A stretch of DNA of 64,000 nt from Vogesella mureinivorans (GCF_007644035.1 NZ_VMTV02000165.1:90258-154257); one strand, 5' to 3'; positions 8,407 to 17,606 are shown, numbered from the stretch's first letter. Notes: generated by a model from the letters alone, not told the origin. Made by a program: numbers and translations.

Positions 8407-10035
8407 ATGTTTTCCCACGTTTTTCGCCCTTTGCGTGCCGAAGTGTTGGCCGCCAGCCTGGCCGTGCTGCTGGTGCTGTTTTTCAATATGGCTTTCTGGC
8501 AGCGGCTGTTTGCCATCGTCAGCCCGCTGGATGGCCATGGCGTAAAAATGCTGGGCCTGGCGTTTGTGCTGCTGAGCGCATTGTTCAGCCTGCTGCTGCA
8601 GCTGCTGGTGTGGCCGTGGGTGGGCAAGCCGCTGCTCACCGTGCTGCTGCTGCTTACCGCCGGGGTCAGTTATTTCATGAGCCAGTACGGCGTGCTGATC
8701 GACATGAATATGGTGCGCAACGCCATACAAACCGACGGCGCCGAGGTGCGCGACCTGCTAACGGTCAAGATGGTGCTCACCGTACTGCTGCTGGGTGGCC
8801 TGCCCAGCCTGTGGCTGTGGAAAACACCGGTGCTGTACCGCCCGCCGCTGCGCGAGCTGGGGGCCCGTGTGGTGGCGCTGCTGGTGAGCGCCGGGGTGCT
8901 GGTGGCGGTGGCCATGGTGGGGTATCAGGACTTTGCCTCGCTGTCTCGCAATCACCGCGAGCTGCGCTTTGCGCTGACGCCTACCAACTACCTGCAAGCC
9001 AGCAGCTCGTATATCAAGCGCCTTACCGCCAAGCCGGCCGTGCTGCAAAAAGTAGGGGAGGATGCCAGCCGTACCGCGCCGTGGCCTGCCGGCAGCAAGC
9101 CGCGCGTGCTGGTGCTGGTGGTGGGGGAAACCGCCCGTGGCGACCATTTTTCGCTCAATGGCTACCCGCGCCAGACCAACCCGCAGCTGGCGCGCATCCC
9201 TGGCCTGATCAACTACCCCGATACCTGGTCTTGCGGCACCGAAACCGCGATCTCGGTGCCGTGCATGTTCTCGTCCCTGCCGCGCGACAAGTTTGATGCT
9301 GATGAGGCCAAGCAGCGCGAGAACCTGCTGGATATCCTGCAGCGGGCGGGCGTACAGGTCAGCTGGCGCGATAATAATTCCGGCTGCAAAGAAGTGTGTA
9401 ACCGCGTGCCCACGGACATGGTATTTGGCGACAAGAACCCGGCTTTCTGTGCCGATGGCGAGTGTTTTGACGACATTCTGCTGGATGGCCTGCCGCAGCG
9501 GCTGAAGGCACTCAAAGGCGATGCCGTGATTGTGCTGCACCAGAAAGGCAGCCACGGCCCGGCCTATTACAAGCGCTACCCGAAAGAGTACGAGCGCTTT
9601 ACCCCGGTCTGCCGCACCAGCGAGCTGCAAAAGTGCAGCCAGCAGGACATCATCAACGGTTTTGACAACACCATCCTGTACACCGACGCCATCCTGGCCA
9701 AAACCATCGCCGCCTTGCAAGCCGAGCCCGCGGTGGCGGGTGGCATGATCTATCTGTCCGACCACGGCGAATCGCTGGGCGAAAACAATATGTACCTGCA
9801 CGCCACGCCGTATCTGGTGGCGCCAGACGCGCAAAAGCACATCCCCATGGTGGCGTGGTTCTCGCCGGCCTGGCAGCAGGCAGCCGGCATGCAGCAGGCT
9901 TGTTTGCAGCAGGGCATCCAGCAGCGCTACAGCCAGGACAACCTGTTCCATAGCGTACTGGGCCTGATGGGGGTGAAAACCGCCGTGTACCAAGCCCCGC
10001 TGGATATGTTTGCCCGCTGCCGCAGCCCGCGTTGA
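8407..10035 (+). CDS. eptA: Phosphoethanolamine transferase (EptA/lipid A type)
   Basis: The 542-residue inner-membrane enzyme transfers phosphoethanolamine to lipid A or related glycans, which lowers surface charge and polymyxin sensitivity. The N-terminal third holds about five membrane segments; the rest is a periplasmic alkaline-phosphatase-like domain. Its motifs are GETARGDHFS with the catalytic Thr, SCGTETAISVPCMFS, and the metal site SDHGESLGEN. Cysteines are spaced for the disulfides typical of EptA. The ATG at 8407 gives a family-length protein but has a poor ribosome binding site; a TTG at 8365 is in frame. EptA is the best match, though other acceptors cannot be excluded. No uptake-like repeat occurs inside. 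Confidence 0.88.
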   Translation: MFSHVFRPLRAEVLAASLAVLLVLFFNMAFWQRLFAIVSPLDGHGVKMLGLAFVLLSALFSLLLQLLVWPWVGKPLLTVLLLLTAGVSYFMSQYGVLIDMNMVRNAIQTDGAEVRDLLTVKMVLTVLLLGGLPSLWLWKTPVLYRPPLRELGARVVALLVSAGVLVAVAMVGYQDFASLSRNHRELRFALTPTNYLQASSSYIKRLTAKPAVLQKVGEDASRTAPWPAGSKPRVLVLVVGETARGDHFSLNGYPRQTNPQLARIPGLINYPDTWSCGTETAISVPCMFSSLPRDKFDADEAKQRENLLDILQRAGVQVSWRDNNSGCKEVCNRVPTDMVFGDKNPAFCADGECFDDILLDGLPQRLKALKGDAVIVLHQKGSHGPAYYKRYPKEYERFTPVCRTSELQKCSQQDIINGFDNTILYTDAILAKTIAALQAEPAVAGGMIYLSDHGESLGENNMYLHATPYLVAPDAQKHIPMVAWFSPAWQQAAGMQQACLQQGIQQRYSQDNLFHSVLGLMGVKTAVYQAPLDMFARCRSPR

Positions 10036-10051
10036 GCGGCTAAGGGCGGGC

Positions 10052-10080
10052 AAAAAAATGCCCGCCTGATGATGGCGGGC
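10052..10080 (-). terminator. Terminator of the sigma-54 activator gene
   Basis: Read on the minus strand, GCCCGCC (10080-10074) pairs with GGCGGGC (10066-10060) across a 7-nt loop. ATTTTTTT follows (complement of 10052-10058). It lies between the convergent eptA and the activator gene. Confidence 0.85.
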
Positions 10081-10104
10081 GAACGCAAACTTGGAGGTAT
10101 GCCC

Positions 10105-11445
10105 TCAAGGCATAGCATCTGGCGTGCCAGCTGTGCCCTGCTGCAGCGCGGCCAGCTTGCGGTACAGCGTGCGCTCGGTAATGCCCAGCTGGGCAGCCAG
10201 GCTGGCGCGGTCGCCCTGGTGGCTGGCCAGTGCCCACGCCAGATAGCGCTGTTCCAGCCCGGCCAGCGGTAGCAGCGGGCTATGAAAACCGGCGCCAGGG
10301 TTGGCCGCAGGTGCCGCCAGCGCGTCCAGCCACAGGTGTTCCGGAAGGATGCGGTCGCCATCGCACAGCAGGCTGGCGCGCTCCAGCATATTGCGCAGCT
10401 CGCGGATATTGCCGGGGAAGGGGTGTTGCAGCAGCCAGGCCAGTGCGTCTGCCGACAGCGCCAGCGCACGCCCTGGTGCGACGCGTGCCAGCAGCGCCTC
10501 GGCCAGCAGCGGGATATCTTCCTGCCGTTCGCGCAGCGGTGGCAGGCGCAGCGGAAACACCGCCAGCCGGTAGTACAGGTCAGCGCGGAAGCTACCCTCG
10601 CGCACCATGTGCGCCAGGTCGCGGTGGGTGGCGGCAATCACCCGAAAGCGCGCCGGGATGCTGCTGATACCGCCCACGCGGCGGAAGGTGCCGGTTTCCA
10701 GCAGGCGCAGCAGTTTCACCTGCTGGCTGGGGGGCAGGTCGCCGATTTCGTCCAGAAATAGCGTGCCGCCGTTGGCCGCTTCCACCAGGCCCTGCTTGCG
10801 CTGCGTGGCGCCGGTGAACGCGCCTTTCTCGTAGCCGAACAGCTCGCTCTCCAGCAGGGTTTCCGTCAGGCTGGCGCAGTCTACCGCCACAAATGGCCGC
10901 GCTGCGCCGCCGCCATCGTGAATCGCCCGCGCCAGGCCTTCCTTGCCGGTACCCGATTCCCCTTGCAACAGCACCGCCACCGGCGACGGCGCGGCGCGCT
11001 GCGCCAGCAGCAGCATGCGGCGAAACGCCGCACTGCGGCCAACCATGCGGTCCGGCACCGCCTGGCTGCTGGCCAGCGCCAGCGGTTTCATCTTCTCCAC
11101 AAACAGCAGCGGGTAGCCGCTGACATCTGACATGGGTGACAGCTCCACGTCCACGTGTTCGTCGCCGTGGCGGCTGCGGTGTATGTGCAGCACGCGCTCG
11201 GGCTGGCCGCTTGCCAGTGTGGCTTTCAGCGGGCAGCTTTCGCCTTCCTCGTCGCAGGGGCGGCTGTAGCCGTGCGATACCGCAAAGCAGGTACGGCCAA
11301 CTGCGTCGTCACCATAGGCCGCACGGTAGGCCGGGTTGGCGTGGCGGATGTGGTAGTCGGGGGTAATCACGATGCGCGGGTCGGGCACGGCGTCCAGCAT
11401 GGCGGCGATGGTAGCCAGGGTGGATTGTGGCTGAATGGGTGACAT
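10105..11445 (-). CDS. Sigma-54-dependent transcriptional activator with PAS sensor
   Basis: The 446-residue protein has an N-terminal PAS-like domain (about 10-115), an AAA+ domain with Walker A GESGTGKE (162-169), the sigma-54 contact loop GAFTGA (208-213), LFLDEIGDL, and a C-terminal Fis-type helix-turn-helix. The PAS part contains Cys53, Cys64 and Cys71 in a C-x10-C-x6-CP pattern that could sense redox state or bind a metal or haem. The ATG at 11445 is favoured because AGGA lies upstream; one at 11463 is also in frame. It is divergent from the cytochrome bd operon, whose leader carries a sigma-54 promoter, so it very likely activates that operon. Confidence 0.9.
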   Translation of the reverse strand: MSPIQPQSTLATIAAMLDAVPDPRIVITPDYHIRHANPAYRAAYGDDAVGRTCFAVSHGYSRPCDEEGESCPLKATLASGQPERVLHIHRSRHGDEHVDVELSPMSDVSGYPLLFVEKMKPLALASSQAVPDRMVGRSAAFRRMLLLAQRAAPSPVAVLLQGESGTGKEGLARAIHDGGGAARPFVAVDCASLTETLLESELFGYEKGAFTGATQRKQGLVEAANGGTLFLDEIGDLPPSQQVKLLRLLETGTFRRVGGISSIPARFRVIAATHRDLAHMVREGSFRADLYYRLAVFPLRLPPLRERQEDIPLLAEALLARVAPGRALALSADALAWLLQHPFPGNIRELRNMLERASLLCDGDRILPEHLWLDALAAPAANPGAGFHSPLLPLAGLEQRYLAWALASHQGDRASLAAQLGITERTLYRKLAALQQGTAGTPDAMP

Positions 11446-11467
11446 ATATGTCAGTCCTGACATGACA
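11440..11467. promoter_or_regulatory. Candidate upstream activator sites (TGACA/TGTCA half-sites)
   Basis: Four half-sites are packed here: the perfect palindrome TGACATATATGTCA (11440-11453), the overlapping TGTCAGTCCTGACA (11449-11462), and a further TGACA at 11463. They lie 60-87 bp upstream of the -24 element, the usual enhancer distance for sigma-54 activators. They also cover the activator's own start region, which would allow autoregulation. Assignment to this regulator is an inference from position. Confidence 0.55.
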
Positions 11468-11526
11468 GTGTTGGCTGATTATGCCGCCAAAAGTGGCGGA
11501 ATGGCAGCTTTGGCCCGTTTCAGGCA

Positions 11527-11542
11527 TGGCACGGCACTTGCA
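11527..11542 (+). promoter_or_regulatory. Sigma-54 (-24/-12) promoter of the cytochrome bd operon
   Basis: TGGCACG (11527-11533), four bases, then TTGCA (11538-11542) is an essentially perfect RpoN promoter, with GG and GC at the required spacing. The start site should be near 11553, about 100 nt before cydP. It points rightwards into the cyd operon. Confidence 0.85.
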
Positions 11543-11656
11543 CTATGGGGGGCAGGCTGCGGCAACGTGTCACATTCCGTGAAGTTGGCCGCATGCGCAC
11601 ACTTTAACCCTGTTGCCGGCATGGCTTGCCGGCGGCTTTTGCTCAGGGAGGGCGGC

Positions 11657-11851
11657 ATGTTGTTACCGGAAGACCGACGCTTGCGCCGTGAATTGTTATG
11701 GGTGGTGGTGCTGAAACTGGCGGTGCTGTACGCACTGTGGCACGCCTTCATCGCCCCGCAGCGGGTACAGGTAGACACGCAAGCCATGGCCAATGCCGTG
11801 GCCGCGCCAGTGCCTGCCGCCCGTCAATCAGGAGAAGAACATGATCGATAA
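11657..11851 (+). CDS. cydP: Cytochrome bd oxidase small accessory subunit CydP
   Basis: The 64-residue protein has a charged N-terminus and one membrane span (about residues 12-31, [17 protein letters not shown]). It matches in size, sequence type and position the CydP small subunit found upstream of cydA in Chromobacterium-like bacteria. A strong GGGAGG ribosome binding site precedes the ATG. Its 3' end overlaps cydA by 11 bp, so the two are translationally coupled. It is first in the operon driven by the sigma-54 promoter. Its exact role in oxidase assembly or stability is not established from sequence. Confidence 0.75.
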   Translation: MLLPEDRRLRRELLWVVVLKLAVLYALWHAFIAPQRVQVDTQAMANAVAAPVPAARQSGEEHDR

Positions 11852-13394
11852 TGTTGTGGACTTGTCGCGGCTACAGTTTGCCGCCACAGCCATGTACCAC
11901 TTTCTGTTTGTGCCGCTCACGCTGGGGATGGTGTGGCTGCTGGTGATGATGGAAACCGTGTGGGTAATGACCGGCAAGCAGGTGTACCAGGACATGACCA
12001 AGTTCTGGGGCAAGCTGTTCGGCATCAATTTTGCGCTGGGGGTGACCACCGGCATCACCATGGAATTCCAGTTCGGTACTAACTGGGCCTACTACTCGCA
12101 CTATGTGGGCGATATTTTTGGCGCCCCGCTGGCCATCGAGGGCCTGATGGCGTTCTTCCTGGAATCCACCATGATCGGCCTGTTCTTCTTTGGCTGGGAC
12201 CGCCTGTCGCGCAAGCAGCATTTGCTGGTGACCGTGCTGATGGCCATTGGTACCAACCTGTCGGCGCTGTGGATCCTGATTGCCAACGGCTGGATGCAGA
12301 ACCCGGTAGGTGCCGAGTTCAGCTACCACACCATGCGCATGGAAATGACCGACTTCTGGGCGGTGGTGTTCAACCCGGTGGCGCAGGCCAAGTTCGTGCA
12401 CACCGTGTCGGCCGGCTATGTCACCGGTGCCATGTTTGTGCTGTCGATTTCCAGCTGGTACCTGCTGCGTGGCCGTGATGTGGAGTTTGCCAAAAAGAGC
12501 TTCCGTATTGCTGCGGCGTTCGGCTTTGCCAGCGTGTGCTCGGTGATTGTGCTGGGCGACGAGTCCGGCTATTCGGTAGGCGAATCACAGCAGACCAAGC
12601 TGGCCGCCATGGAGGCCATGTGGCACACCGAGCCGGCGCCAGCGTCGTTTAACGTGATTGCCTGGCCGAACGAAGCCGAGATGAAAAACGATTGGGCCAT
12701 CGAAATACCCTGGGTAATGGGCCTGATCGGCACCCGCTCGGTCAGCAAGGAGATCCCCGGCATTCACGAAATCGTGGCGGCCAACCGTGCCCGCATCGTC
12801 TCCGGCCAGCAGGCGGTGGTGGCGCTGGACACGCTGCGCGCCAACCGCCACGACGCGGCCGCCCAGGCGCAGCTGAAAGCGCACCAGGCCGACCTGGGCT
12901 TTGGCCTGCTGCTGAAAAAATACAGCGCCAATGTGGCAGATGCTACCCCGGCGATGATCGATGCCGCCGCACGCGACACCATCCCCAAAGTAGCGCCGAT
13001 GTTCTGGAGCTTCCGCCTCATGGTGGCGCTGGGCGTGGCCATGCTGGGCCTGTTTGGCTGGGCGCTGTGGGCGTCGATACGCGGCAGCTTTGCGGCCAAC
13101 CGCCGCTTGCTGAAGTTCGCCCTGTACAGCCTGCCGCTGCCGTGGCTGGCCTGCGAGGTGGGCTGGTTTGTGGCCGAGTATGGCCGCCAGCCGTGGACCA
13201 TCTACGGCGTACTGCCCACGCGGCTGTCGGTATCCACCTTGTCTGAAGCGTCGCTGTACGGCTCGCTGGCCGGTTTTGTCGGCTTCTACACCGTGCTGCT
13301 GTGCGTGGAGATGTACCTGATGGTGCGCTTTGCCCGCCAGGGCCCCGGCAGCCTGGGTACCGGCCGCTACGCCAACGAAGCCCCCGCTCACTAA
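11841..13394 (+). CDS. cydA: Cytochrome bd ubiquinol oxidase subunit I
   Basis: The 517-residue polytopic inner-membrane subunit holds the haems and the quinol site of cytochrome bd, which reduces O2 with high affinity. The N-terminus [16 protein letters not shown] includes His20, the likely haem b595 ligand. The family stretch around [13 protein letters not shown] follows the periplasmic Q-loop. Length agrees with long-Q-loop CydA. The ribosome binding site AGGAG lies inside the end of cydP. It is followed nine bases later by cydB. Use under low oxygen or respiratory inhibition is expected of the family. Confidence 0.97.
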   Translation: MIDNVVDLSRLQFAATAMYHFLFVPLTLGMVWLLVMMETVWVMTGKQVYQDMTKFWGKLFGINFALGVTTGITMEFQFGTNWAYYSHYVGDIFGAPLAIEGLMAFFLESTMIGLFFFGWDRLSRKQHLLVTVLMAIGTNLSALWILIANGWMQNPVGAEFSYHTMRMEMTDFWAVVFNPVAQAKFVHTVSAGYVTGAMFVLSISSWYLLRGRDVEFAKKSFRIAAAFGFASVCSVIVLGDESGYSVGESQQTKLAAMEAMWHTEPAPASFNVIAWPNEAEMKNDWAIEIPWVMGLIGTRSVSKEIPGIHEIVAANRARIVSGQQAVVALDTLRANRHDAAAQAQLKAHQADLGFGLLLKKYSANVADATPAMIDAAARDTIPKVAPMFWSFRLMVALGVAMLGLFGWALWASIRGSFAANRRLLKFALYSLPLPWLACEVGWFVAEYGRQPWTIYGVLPTRLSVSTLSEASLYGSLAGFVGFYTVLLCVEMYLMVRFARQGPGSLGTGRYANEAPAH

Positions 13395-13403
13395 GGAGTC
13401 ATC

Positions 13404-14543
13404 ATGCTGGATTACACAACCCTGAAAATCATCTGGTGGGTACTGGTGGGCGTGCTGCTGGTCGGCTTCGCTATCATGGACGGCCACGACATGGGCGTGG
13501 GCACGCTGCTGCCCTTTGTCGGCAAGGGCGACGTAGAGCGCCGTGTGGTCATCAATACCGTGGGCCCGCACTGGGACGGCAACCAGGTGTGGTTCATCAC
13601 CGGTGGCGGCGCCATCTTTGCCGCCTGGCCACTGGTGTACGCCACCGCGTTCAGCGGCTTCTACTGGGCCATGCTGGCGGTGCTGTGGGCGCTGTTCTTT
13701 CGCCCGGTGGGTTTTGACTACCGCAGCAAGATCGACCACCCCACCTGGCGTAATGTCTGGGACTGGGGCCTGTTCATCGGCGGTTTCGTGCCGCCGCTGA
13801 TCTTCGGCGTGGCCTTTGGCAACCTGTTCCAGGGCGTGCCGTTCCACTTCGATAACAATCTGGTGCCGTACTATGAAGGCAGCTTCTGGGCGCTGCTGAA
13901 CCCGTTTGCCCTGCTGTGCGGCGTGGTGTCCAGCGCCATGATCACCGCCCACGGCGCCATCTACCTGATGCACCGTACCGAGGGCGATATCCAGGCCCGC
14001 GCCGGCCGTGCGCTGCACGGCAGTGTACTGGTGGCGCTGCTGGGTTTCACCGCGGCGGGTGTCTGGCTGGCCAAGGGCATAGACGGCTACGCCATCACCT
14101 CAGCAGTACAAACCGGCGCATTGCCAGACCCGCTGGCCAAGACCGTAGCGCGTGAAGCCGGTGCCTGGCTGGCCAATTACCAGCGCTGGCCGCTGACCCT
14201 ATTGCTGCCGCTGCTGGCTTACGCCGGCCTGATCGGCGCGCTACTGCTGGCCAGGGTTGGCCGCACCTTTGCCGGCTTCTGGGCCAGTGCGCTGGGGCTG
14301 GCCGGCATTATCGGCACCGCCGGCATGTCGCTATTCCCCTTCATCATGCCGTCGTCCAGCCACCTGGCGTCCAGCCTGACGGTGTGGGATAGCGTGTCCA
14401 GCCAGCTGACGCTGGGCCTGATGCTGGGGGCTACCGTGATCTTCATGCCCATCATCATCCTGTACACACGCTGGGCGTACCGCGTGATGGGCGGCAAGGT
14501 TACTGCCGCGTATGTGCGTGAAAACAGCCATAGCGCTTACTGA
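13404..14543 (+). CDS. cydB: Cytochrome bd ubiquinol oxidase subunit II
   Basis: The 379-residue inner-membrane partner of CydA has about eight to nine hydrophobic segments and the conserved opening LKIIWWVLVGVLLVGFAIMD. WDGNQVWFI and FRPVGFDYR are further recognisable family stretches. AAGGAG precedes the ATG. It follows cydA directly and is followed by an intercistronic hairpin before cydX. Confidence 0.97.
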   Translation: MLDYTTLKIIWWVLVGVLLVGFAIMDGHDMGVGTLLPFVGKGDVERRVVINTVGPHWDGNQVWFITGGGAIFAAWPLVYATAFSGFYWAMLAVLWALFFRPVGFDYRSKIDHPTWRNVWDWGLFIGGFVPPLIFGVAFGNLFQGVPFHFDNNLVPYYEGSFWALLNPFALLCGVVSSAMITAHGAIYLMHRTEGDIQARAGRALHGSVLVALLGFTAAGVWLAKGIDGYAITSAVQTGALPDPLAKTVAREAGAWLANYQRWPLTLLLPLLAYAGLIGALLLARVGRTFAGFWASALGLAGIIGTAGMSLFPFIMPSSSHLASSLTVWDSVSSQLTLGLMLGATVIFMPIIILYTRWAYRVMGGKVTAAYVRENSHSAY

Positions 14544-14550
14544 GTGCCTG

Positions 14551-14570
14551 CCCGGCCCGCAGGCCGGGCG
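14551..14570 (+). other. Intercistronic hairpin between cydB and cydX
   Basis: A perfect 8-bp stem GCCCGGCC/GGCCGGGC with a CGCA loop has no T tract. It is probably not a terminator and may protect the upstream mRNA or set the cydX level. Confidence 0.6.
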
Positions 14571-14600
14571 GTACCATTTTGCAGATCGAAAGGAAACATC

Positions 14601-14726
14601 ATGTGGTATTTCGCCTGGGTACTGGGCATCGGCTTTGCCGTGCTGCTGGGGGTGTTGAACGCAATGTGGGGCGAGTACGAGCAAGACCGCGTGCTGCCAG
14701 GCCCGCCGGAGCAGGGCGGTGTCTGA
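14601..14726 (+). CDS. cydX: Cytochrome bd small subunit CydX
   Basis: The 41-residue protein MWYFAWVLGIGF... is a classic CydX/YbgT: one membrane span at the N-terminus followed by a short acidic tail beginning WGEYEQD. CydX packs beside CydA and stabilises the haem site. AAAGGAAA is the ribosome binding site. The stop codon overlaps the GTG start of the next gene by 8 bp. Confidence 0.92.
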   Translation: MWYFAWVLGIGFAVLLGVLNAMWGEYEQDRVLPGPPEQGGV

Positions 14727-15000
14727 GGCCGCCGCTATTCGCCCGCTGGCTTTGCTGTTGGGGGTAGGGCTGATGCTGGGCGTTAGCCTGCAGCCGCAGT
14801 TGCTGGCCACCCCGGCCGGGGTGGCAGACCACCCGGCCGCCATGCTGCTGATGTGGGCCATGTCGGCGGCGCTGGTGCGCGGCGTGGGGTTTGCCCCGCG
14901 CCACTGGCTGCCGCGATGGGTGTTCAGTGCGCCGGCCATGTGCCTGGCACTGTTGGCCGCACTGTGGCGCATGGCCAGCCTGTATGGCTTGGCGTTATGA
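14719..15000 (+). CDS. ybgE: Cyd operon protein, YbgE family
   Basis: The 93-residue protein has three hydrophobic segments and sits directly after cydX, as ybgE does in enterobacteria. Its size, layout and the pattern of a basic loop before the last span fit the YbgE (cyd_oper) family; its function is unknown. The GTG start at 14719 has GGAG upstream and lies inside the end of cydX, which indicates translational coupling. It appears to be the last certain member of the operon. Confidence 0.75.
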   Translation: MSEAAAIRPLALLLGVGLMLGVSLQPQLLATPAGVADHPAAMLLMWAMSAALVRGVGFAPRHWLPRWVFSAPAMCLALLAALWRMASLYGLAL

Positions 15001-15031
15001 TGAGAGATGTTCTCATCTGAAAGCCCTTGCC

Positions 15032-15499
15032 ATGTTGCGCCGCCTGTTTGCCCTGTTATCGCTGTGTCTGTTGCTGGCCCCCGCCGCCTTGGCGGCCAAC
15101 CTTGCCGTGGGGGACGCCGTGCCGCCGCTGGCGCTGGCCGACCAGTTCGACAAGCCGCACACGCTGGGCAGCGACACGCGCTGGCTGCTGTTCAGCCACG
15201 ACCGCGCCACCAGCGACGCGCTGCACCCGCTGCTAGCCGGGCTGAGCCCGGCGCAGCGCCAGGGCGTGGTGTACGTGGCCGACATCAGCCGCATGCCGGC
15301 GCTGGTGTCGCGGCTGTTTGCCGTACCCGCCATGCGTGAGCTGCCGTTTGCCGTGTGGCTGGCGCGTGATGCGGCCAACGTGGCCATGCTGCCGCGCGAG
15401 GCCGGCAAGCTTACCGTGCTGGCGCTACAAGGCGGCCAGGTAGCGGCGGTGCATTATGTGGCCGACGTAGCAGCGCTGCCCGCCTTGCTGGCACCTTAG
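15032..15499 (+). CDS. Hypothetical secreted protein, possibly thioredoxin-like fold
   Basis: The 155-residue protein has a signal peptide (about residues 1-21, ending ALA-A) and is predicted periplasmic. The body, beginning LAVGDAVPPLALADQFD, resembles the opening of peroxiredoxin or thioredoxin-like proteins, but no CxxC or peroxidatic cysteine is present. It begins 31 bp after the cyd operon with no terminator between, so it may be read through from that operon. I do not recognise the family and assign no function. Confidence 0.6.
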   Translation: MLRRLFALLSLCLLLAPAALAANLAVGDAVPPLALADQFDKPHTLGSDTRWLLFSHDRATSDALHPLLAGLSPAQRQGVVYVADISRMPALVSRLFAVPAMRELPFAVWLARDAANVAMLPREAGKLTVLALQGGQVAAVHYVADVAALPALLAP

Positions 15500-15512
15500 C
15501 GGGGCATCCATT

Positions 15513-16394
15513 TCAGGTAGGCGCTGATCTGGCCGGCCACGCCAGCCAGAGCGCCGCACCGGCGATCATCAGCCCGCCCAGCCAGCCGCTGGCGGCCAGT
15601 GGCTCGCCCAGCCAGCTCACCGCAAACAGCGCCCCCCACAGCGGCTCGCTGCCCAGCAGCAGGGCCACCTTGCTGGGGCTGGTGGCGGCCAGCGCATGGT
15701 TCATCGCCCAGAAGGCAAACAGCGTGCAGCACAGCGTGAGAAACAGCATGGGCAGCCAGAAGCCGGCCTGTAGCGGCAGCGCGGGCAGCCCGCCTGGCTG
15801 CAGTACGCCCAGCACCAGCGCGGCGCCCCCCACCAGCAAGCCTTGCACCCCCGTCAGCCCCAGCATGTCTATGCCCTTGCCAGCGGTCAGCCGCGTCGCC
15901 AAACAGCTCTGGAAAGCGCGGATCAGCGCGGCCAGCAGCATCAGCGCATCGCCGTGATTTAGCCCGCCACTAGCCATGCCGGTGAGCAGCCAGGTACCCA
16001 GCAGCGACACGATGGCCGCCAGCCACAGCTTGCCGGCCGGGCGCTTGCCCAGCCATAGCCATTCCACTGGTGGCGTCAGCAGCAGGCACAGGCTCACCAG
16101 AAACGCTGCCTTGCCGGCACTGGTGTGCGCCACGCCGGCGGTTTCGGCCAGAAAAATCGCCAGCAGGCCCACGCTGGTGGGCAGCGCCACCCGCACCGTG
16201 GCGGCCCGCTGCGCCGCGGGCAGCCGCAGCCAGTAGGGCAGCAGCAGGGCGGCGGTCAGCAAAAAGCGGATGGCGATGACGCCGGCCACCGGGTAGTAGG
16301 CCAGCGCGGTTTTCACCATGCTGTAGCTGCTACCCCAGATCACGGCGGTGAGCAGCAACAGCATCTCGGGCGGTAGCGGGCGGCGGGTGGGCAT
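15513..16394 (-). CDS. EamA/DMT family transporter
   Basis: The 293-residue inner-membrane protein has about ten hydrophobic segments arranged as two EamA repeats. The family signature of the first repeat, AVIWGSSYSMVKTAL, is near residue 20. DMT carriers export amino acids, nucleosides or other small metabolites; the substrate is unknown. AAGGAG precedes the ATG at 16394. A LysR-type gene is divergent across an 86-bp gap, a common arrangement in which the regulator controls the exporter. Confidence 0.85.
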   Translation of the reverse strand: MPTRRPLPPEMLLLLTAVIWGSSYSMVKTALAYYPVAGVIAIRFLLTAALLLPYWLRLPAAQRAATVRVALPTSVGLLAIFLAETAGVAHTSAGKAAFLVSLCLLLTPPVEWLWLGKRPAGKLWLAAIVSLLGTWLLTGMASGGLNHGDALMLLAALIRAFQSCLATRLTAGKGIDMLGLTGVQGLLVGGAALVLGVLQPGGLPALPLQAGFWLPMLFLTLCCTLFAFWAMNHALAATSPSKVALLLGSEPLWGALFAVSWLGEPLAASGWLGGLMIAGAALWLAWPARSAPT

Positions 16395-16480
16395 GATTTC
16401 TCCTTGTCTTGTGTGTGGCCCAGTATGAAACTGTTCGCACAGGCTGATAATGGGCCATTCAGGCAAAGGATTTGTGCGCG

Positions 16481-17422
16481 ATGAGAACAAATGAACTGCT
16501 GCCGCTGCTGCCAGACCTGGCGGTGCTGGTAGATGTGGTCGAGGCCGGGTCGTTCAGCGCGGCAGCGCGGCTGCAGGGCAGTACGCCGTCGGCAGTGAGC
16601 CGCCAGATGGCGCGGCTGGAGGCGGCGCTGGGGCTAACGCTGCTGGAGCGCAGCACGCGCCGTTTGCGCCTGACCAGTGGCGGGCAGGAGGTGGTACGCC
16701 ACGCCCGCAGCATGCTGGAGGCAGCCCGTGCCGCCTGCGACGGCGCCGCCCGCCACGCCAGTACCGTGGCAGGGCGGGTCAGGTTGGCCGCACCCAAGGC
16801 CGCTTTGCGCCAGATCATTCATCCACAGCTACCGCTGCTCTTGCAGACTTATCCACAATTGGCGCTGGAATTGCAGGTGAATGACCAACCCGGCGACCTG
16901 ATCGCCGACGGCGTAGACATCGCGCTGCGGCTGGGCGACCCGCCGGCCGGCTACGTGGCGCGGCCATTCATGGTGGTGCGCACCAAGCTGTACGCGGCGC
17001 CTGCCTATCTGGCCGAGCACGGTACACCGCAGCACCCGTCCGAGCTGGTACGCCACAGCTGCCTGCACCTGGCCGAACAAGCTGGCGACGACGAGTGGTG
17101 CGCGGTGCGCGATAACGAACGCGTGGTGGTAAACGTGCGTGGCCGCTACGCCAGCAACCATAGCGAGATGCGGCGCGAGGCGGCGGAGTGGGGCATGGGC
17201 ATCGCCAGCCTGCCCGACTTTACCGCGCGCCAGGGGCTGGATTCGGGCCGGCTGTTGGCCGTGTTGCCGGCCTGGCAGCTGCTGGGGCGCTATCAGGGCA
17301 CCAGCTGGCTGGTCTACCACGCCGACCGCTACCGCGCGGCGCGGGTACGGGCGGTGGTGGATTTCCTGCTGGGGGTGGCCACGCAGCAGGGCTATGGCGC
17401 GGCCAGCCTGCCTGCAGGCTGA
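16481..17422 (+). CDS. LysR family transcriptional regulator (adjacent to EamA exporter)
   Basis: The 313-residue regulator has an N-terminal winged helix-turn-helix (about 10-68, with SFSAAARLQGSTPSAVSRQMARLE as the DNA-reading part). A periplasmic-binding-like effector domain follows. It belongs to the large group that often controls a neighbouring exporter. The ATG at 16481 lies at good distance from AAAGGA; a TTG at 16472 is too close to it. One uptake-like repeat is at 16783-16792. A likely target is the divergent EamA gene. Confidence 0.88.
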   Translation: MRTNELLPLLPDLAVLVDVVEAGSFSAAARLQGSTPSAVSRQMARLEAALGLTLLERSTRRLRLTSGGQEVVRHARSMLEAARAACDGAARHASTVAGRVRLAAPKAALRQIIHPQLPLLLQTYPQLALELQVNDQPGDLIADGVDIALRLGDPPAGYVARPFMVVRTKLYAAPAYLAEHGTPQHPSELVRHSCLHLAEQAGDDEWCAVRDNERVVVNVRGRYASNHSEMRREAAEWGMGIASLPDFTARQGLDSGRLLAVLPAWQLLGRYQGTSWLVYHADRYRAARVRAVVDFLLGVATQQGYGAASLPAG

Positions 17423-17464
17423 CTCACCGGCAGCACAAAGCAAAACACCCCGCGCAGGCGTAAC

Positions 17465-17495
17465 GCCAGTCAGTTAACGCTGACTGGCATTTTTT
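17465..17495 (+). terminator. Terminator of the LysR gene
   Basis: The stem GCCAGTCAG/CTGACTGGC (17465-17473 with 17480-17488), a 6-nt loop and ATTTTTT follow the LysR gene. Confidence 0.9.
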
Positions 17496-17530
17496 CGCTA
17501 GGGGTTTGTTGTGTTGAAGCGTGCTTTCGT

Positions 17531-17606
17531 GTCCGCTATGCGGACGATGCTTAAATGCCGGTTCCGCCCGGCAGACGGGAAAGGGGGCGGATTGCCGCCC
17601 CCTTTT
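17531..17606 (+). ncRNA. Possible small RNA or structured block ending in a strong terminator
   Basis: Three hairpins follow one another: GTCCGC/GCGGAC (17531-17545), GCCGG/CCGGC (17557-17572) and an 11-bp stem AAAGGGGGCGG/CCGCCCCCTTT (17580-17605) with T residues on both strands. A second terminator only about 100 bp after the LysR terminator suggests an independent short transcript. It may also simply be a bidirectional terminator for fpr. No known RNA family is recognised. Confidence 0.35.
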
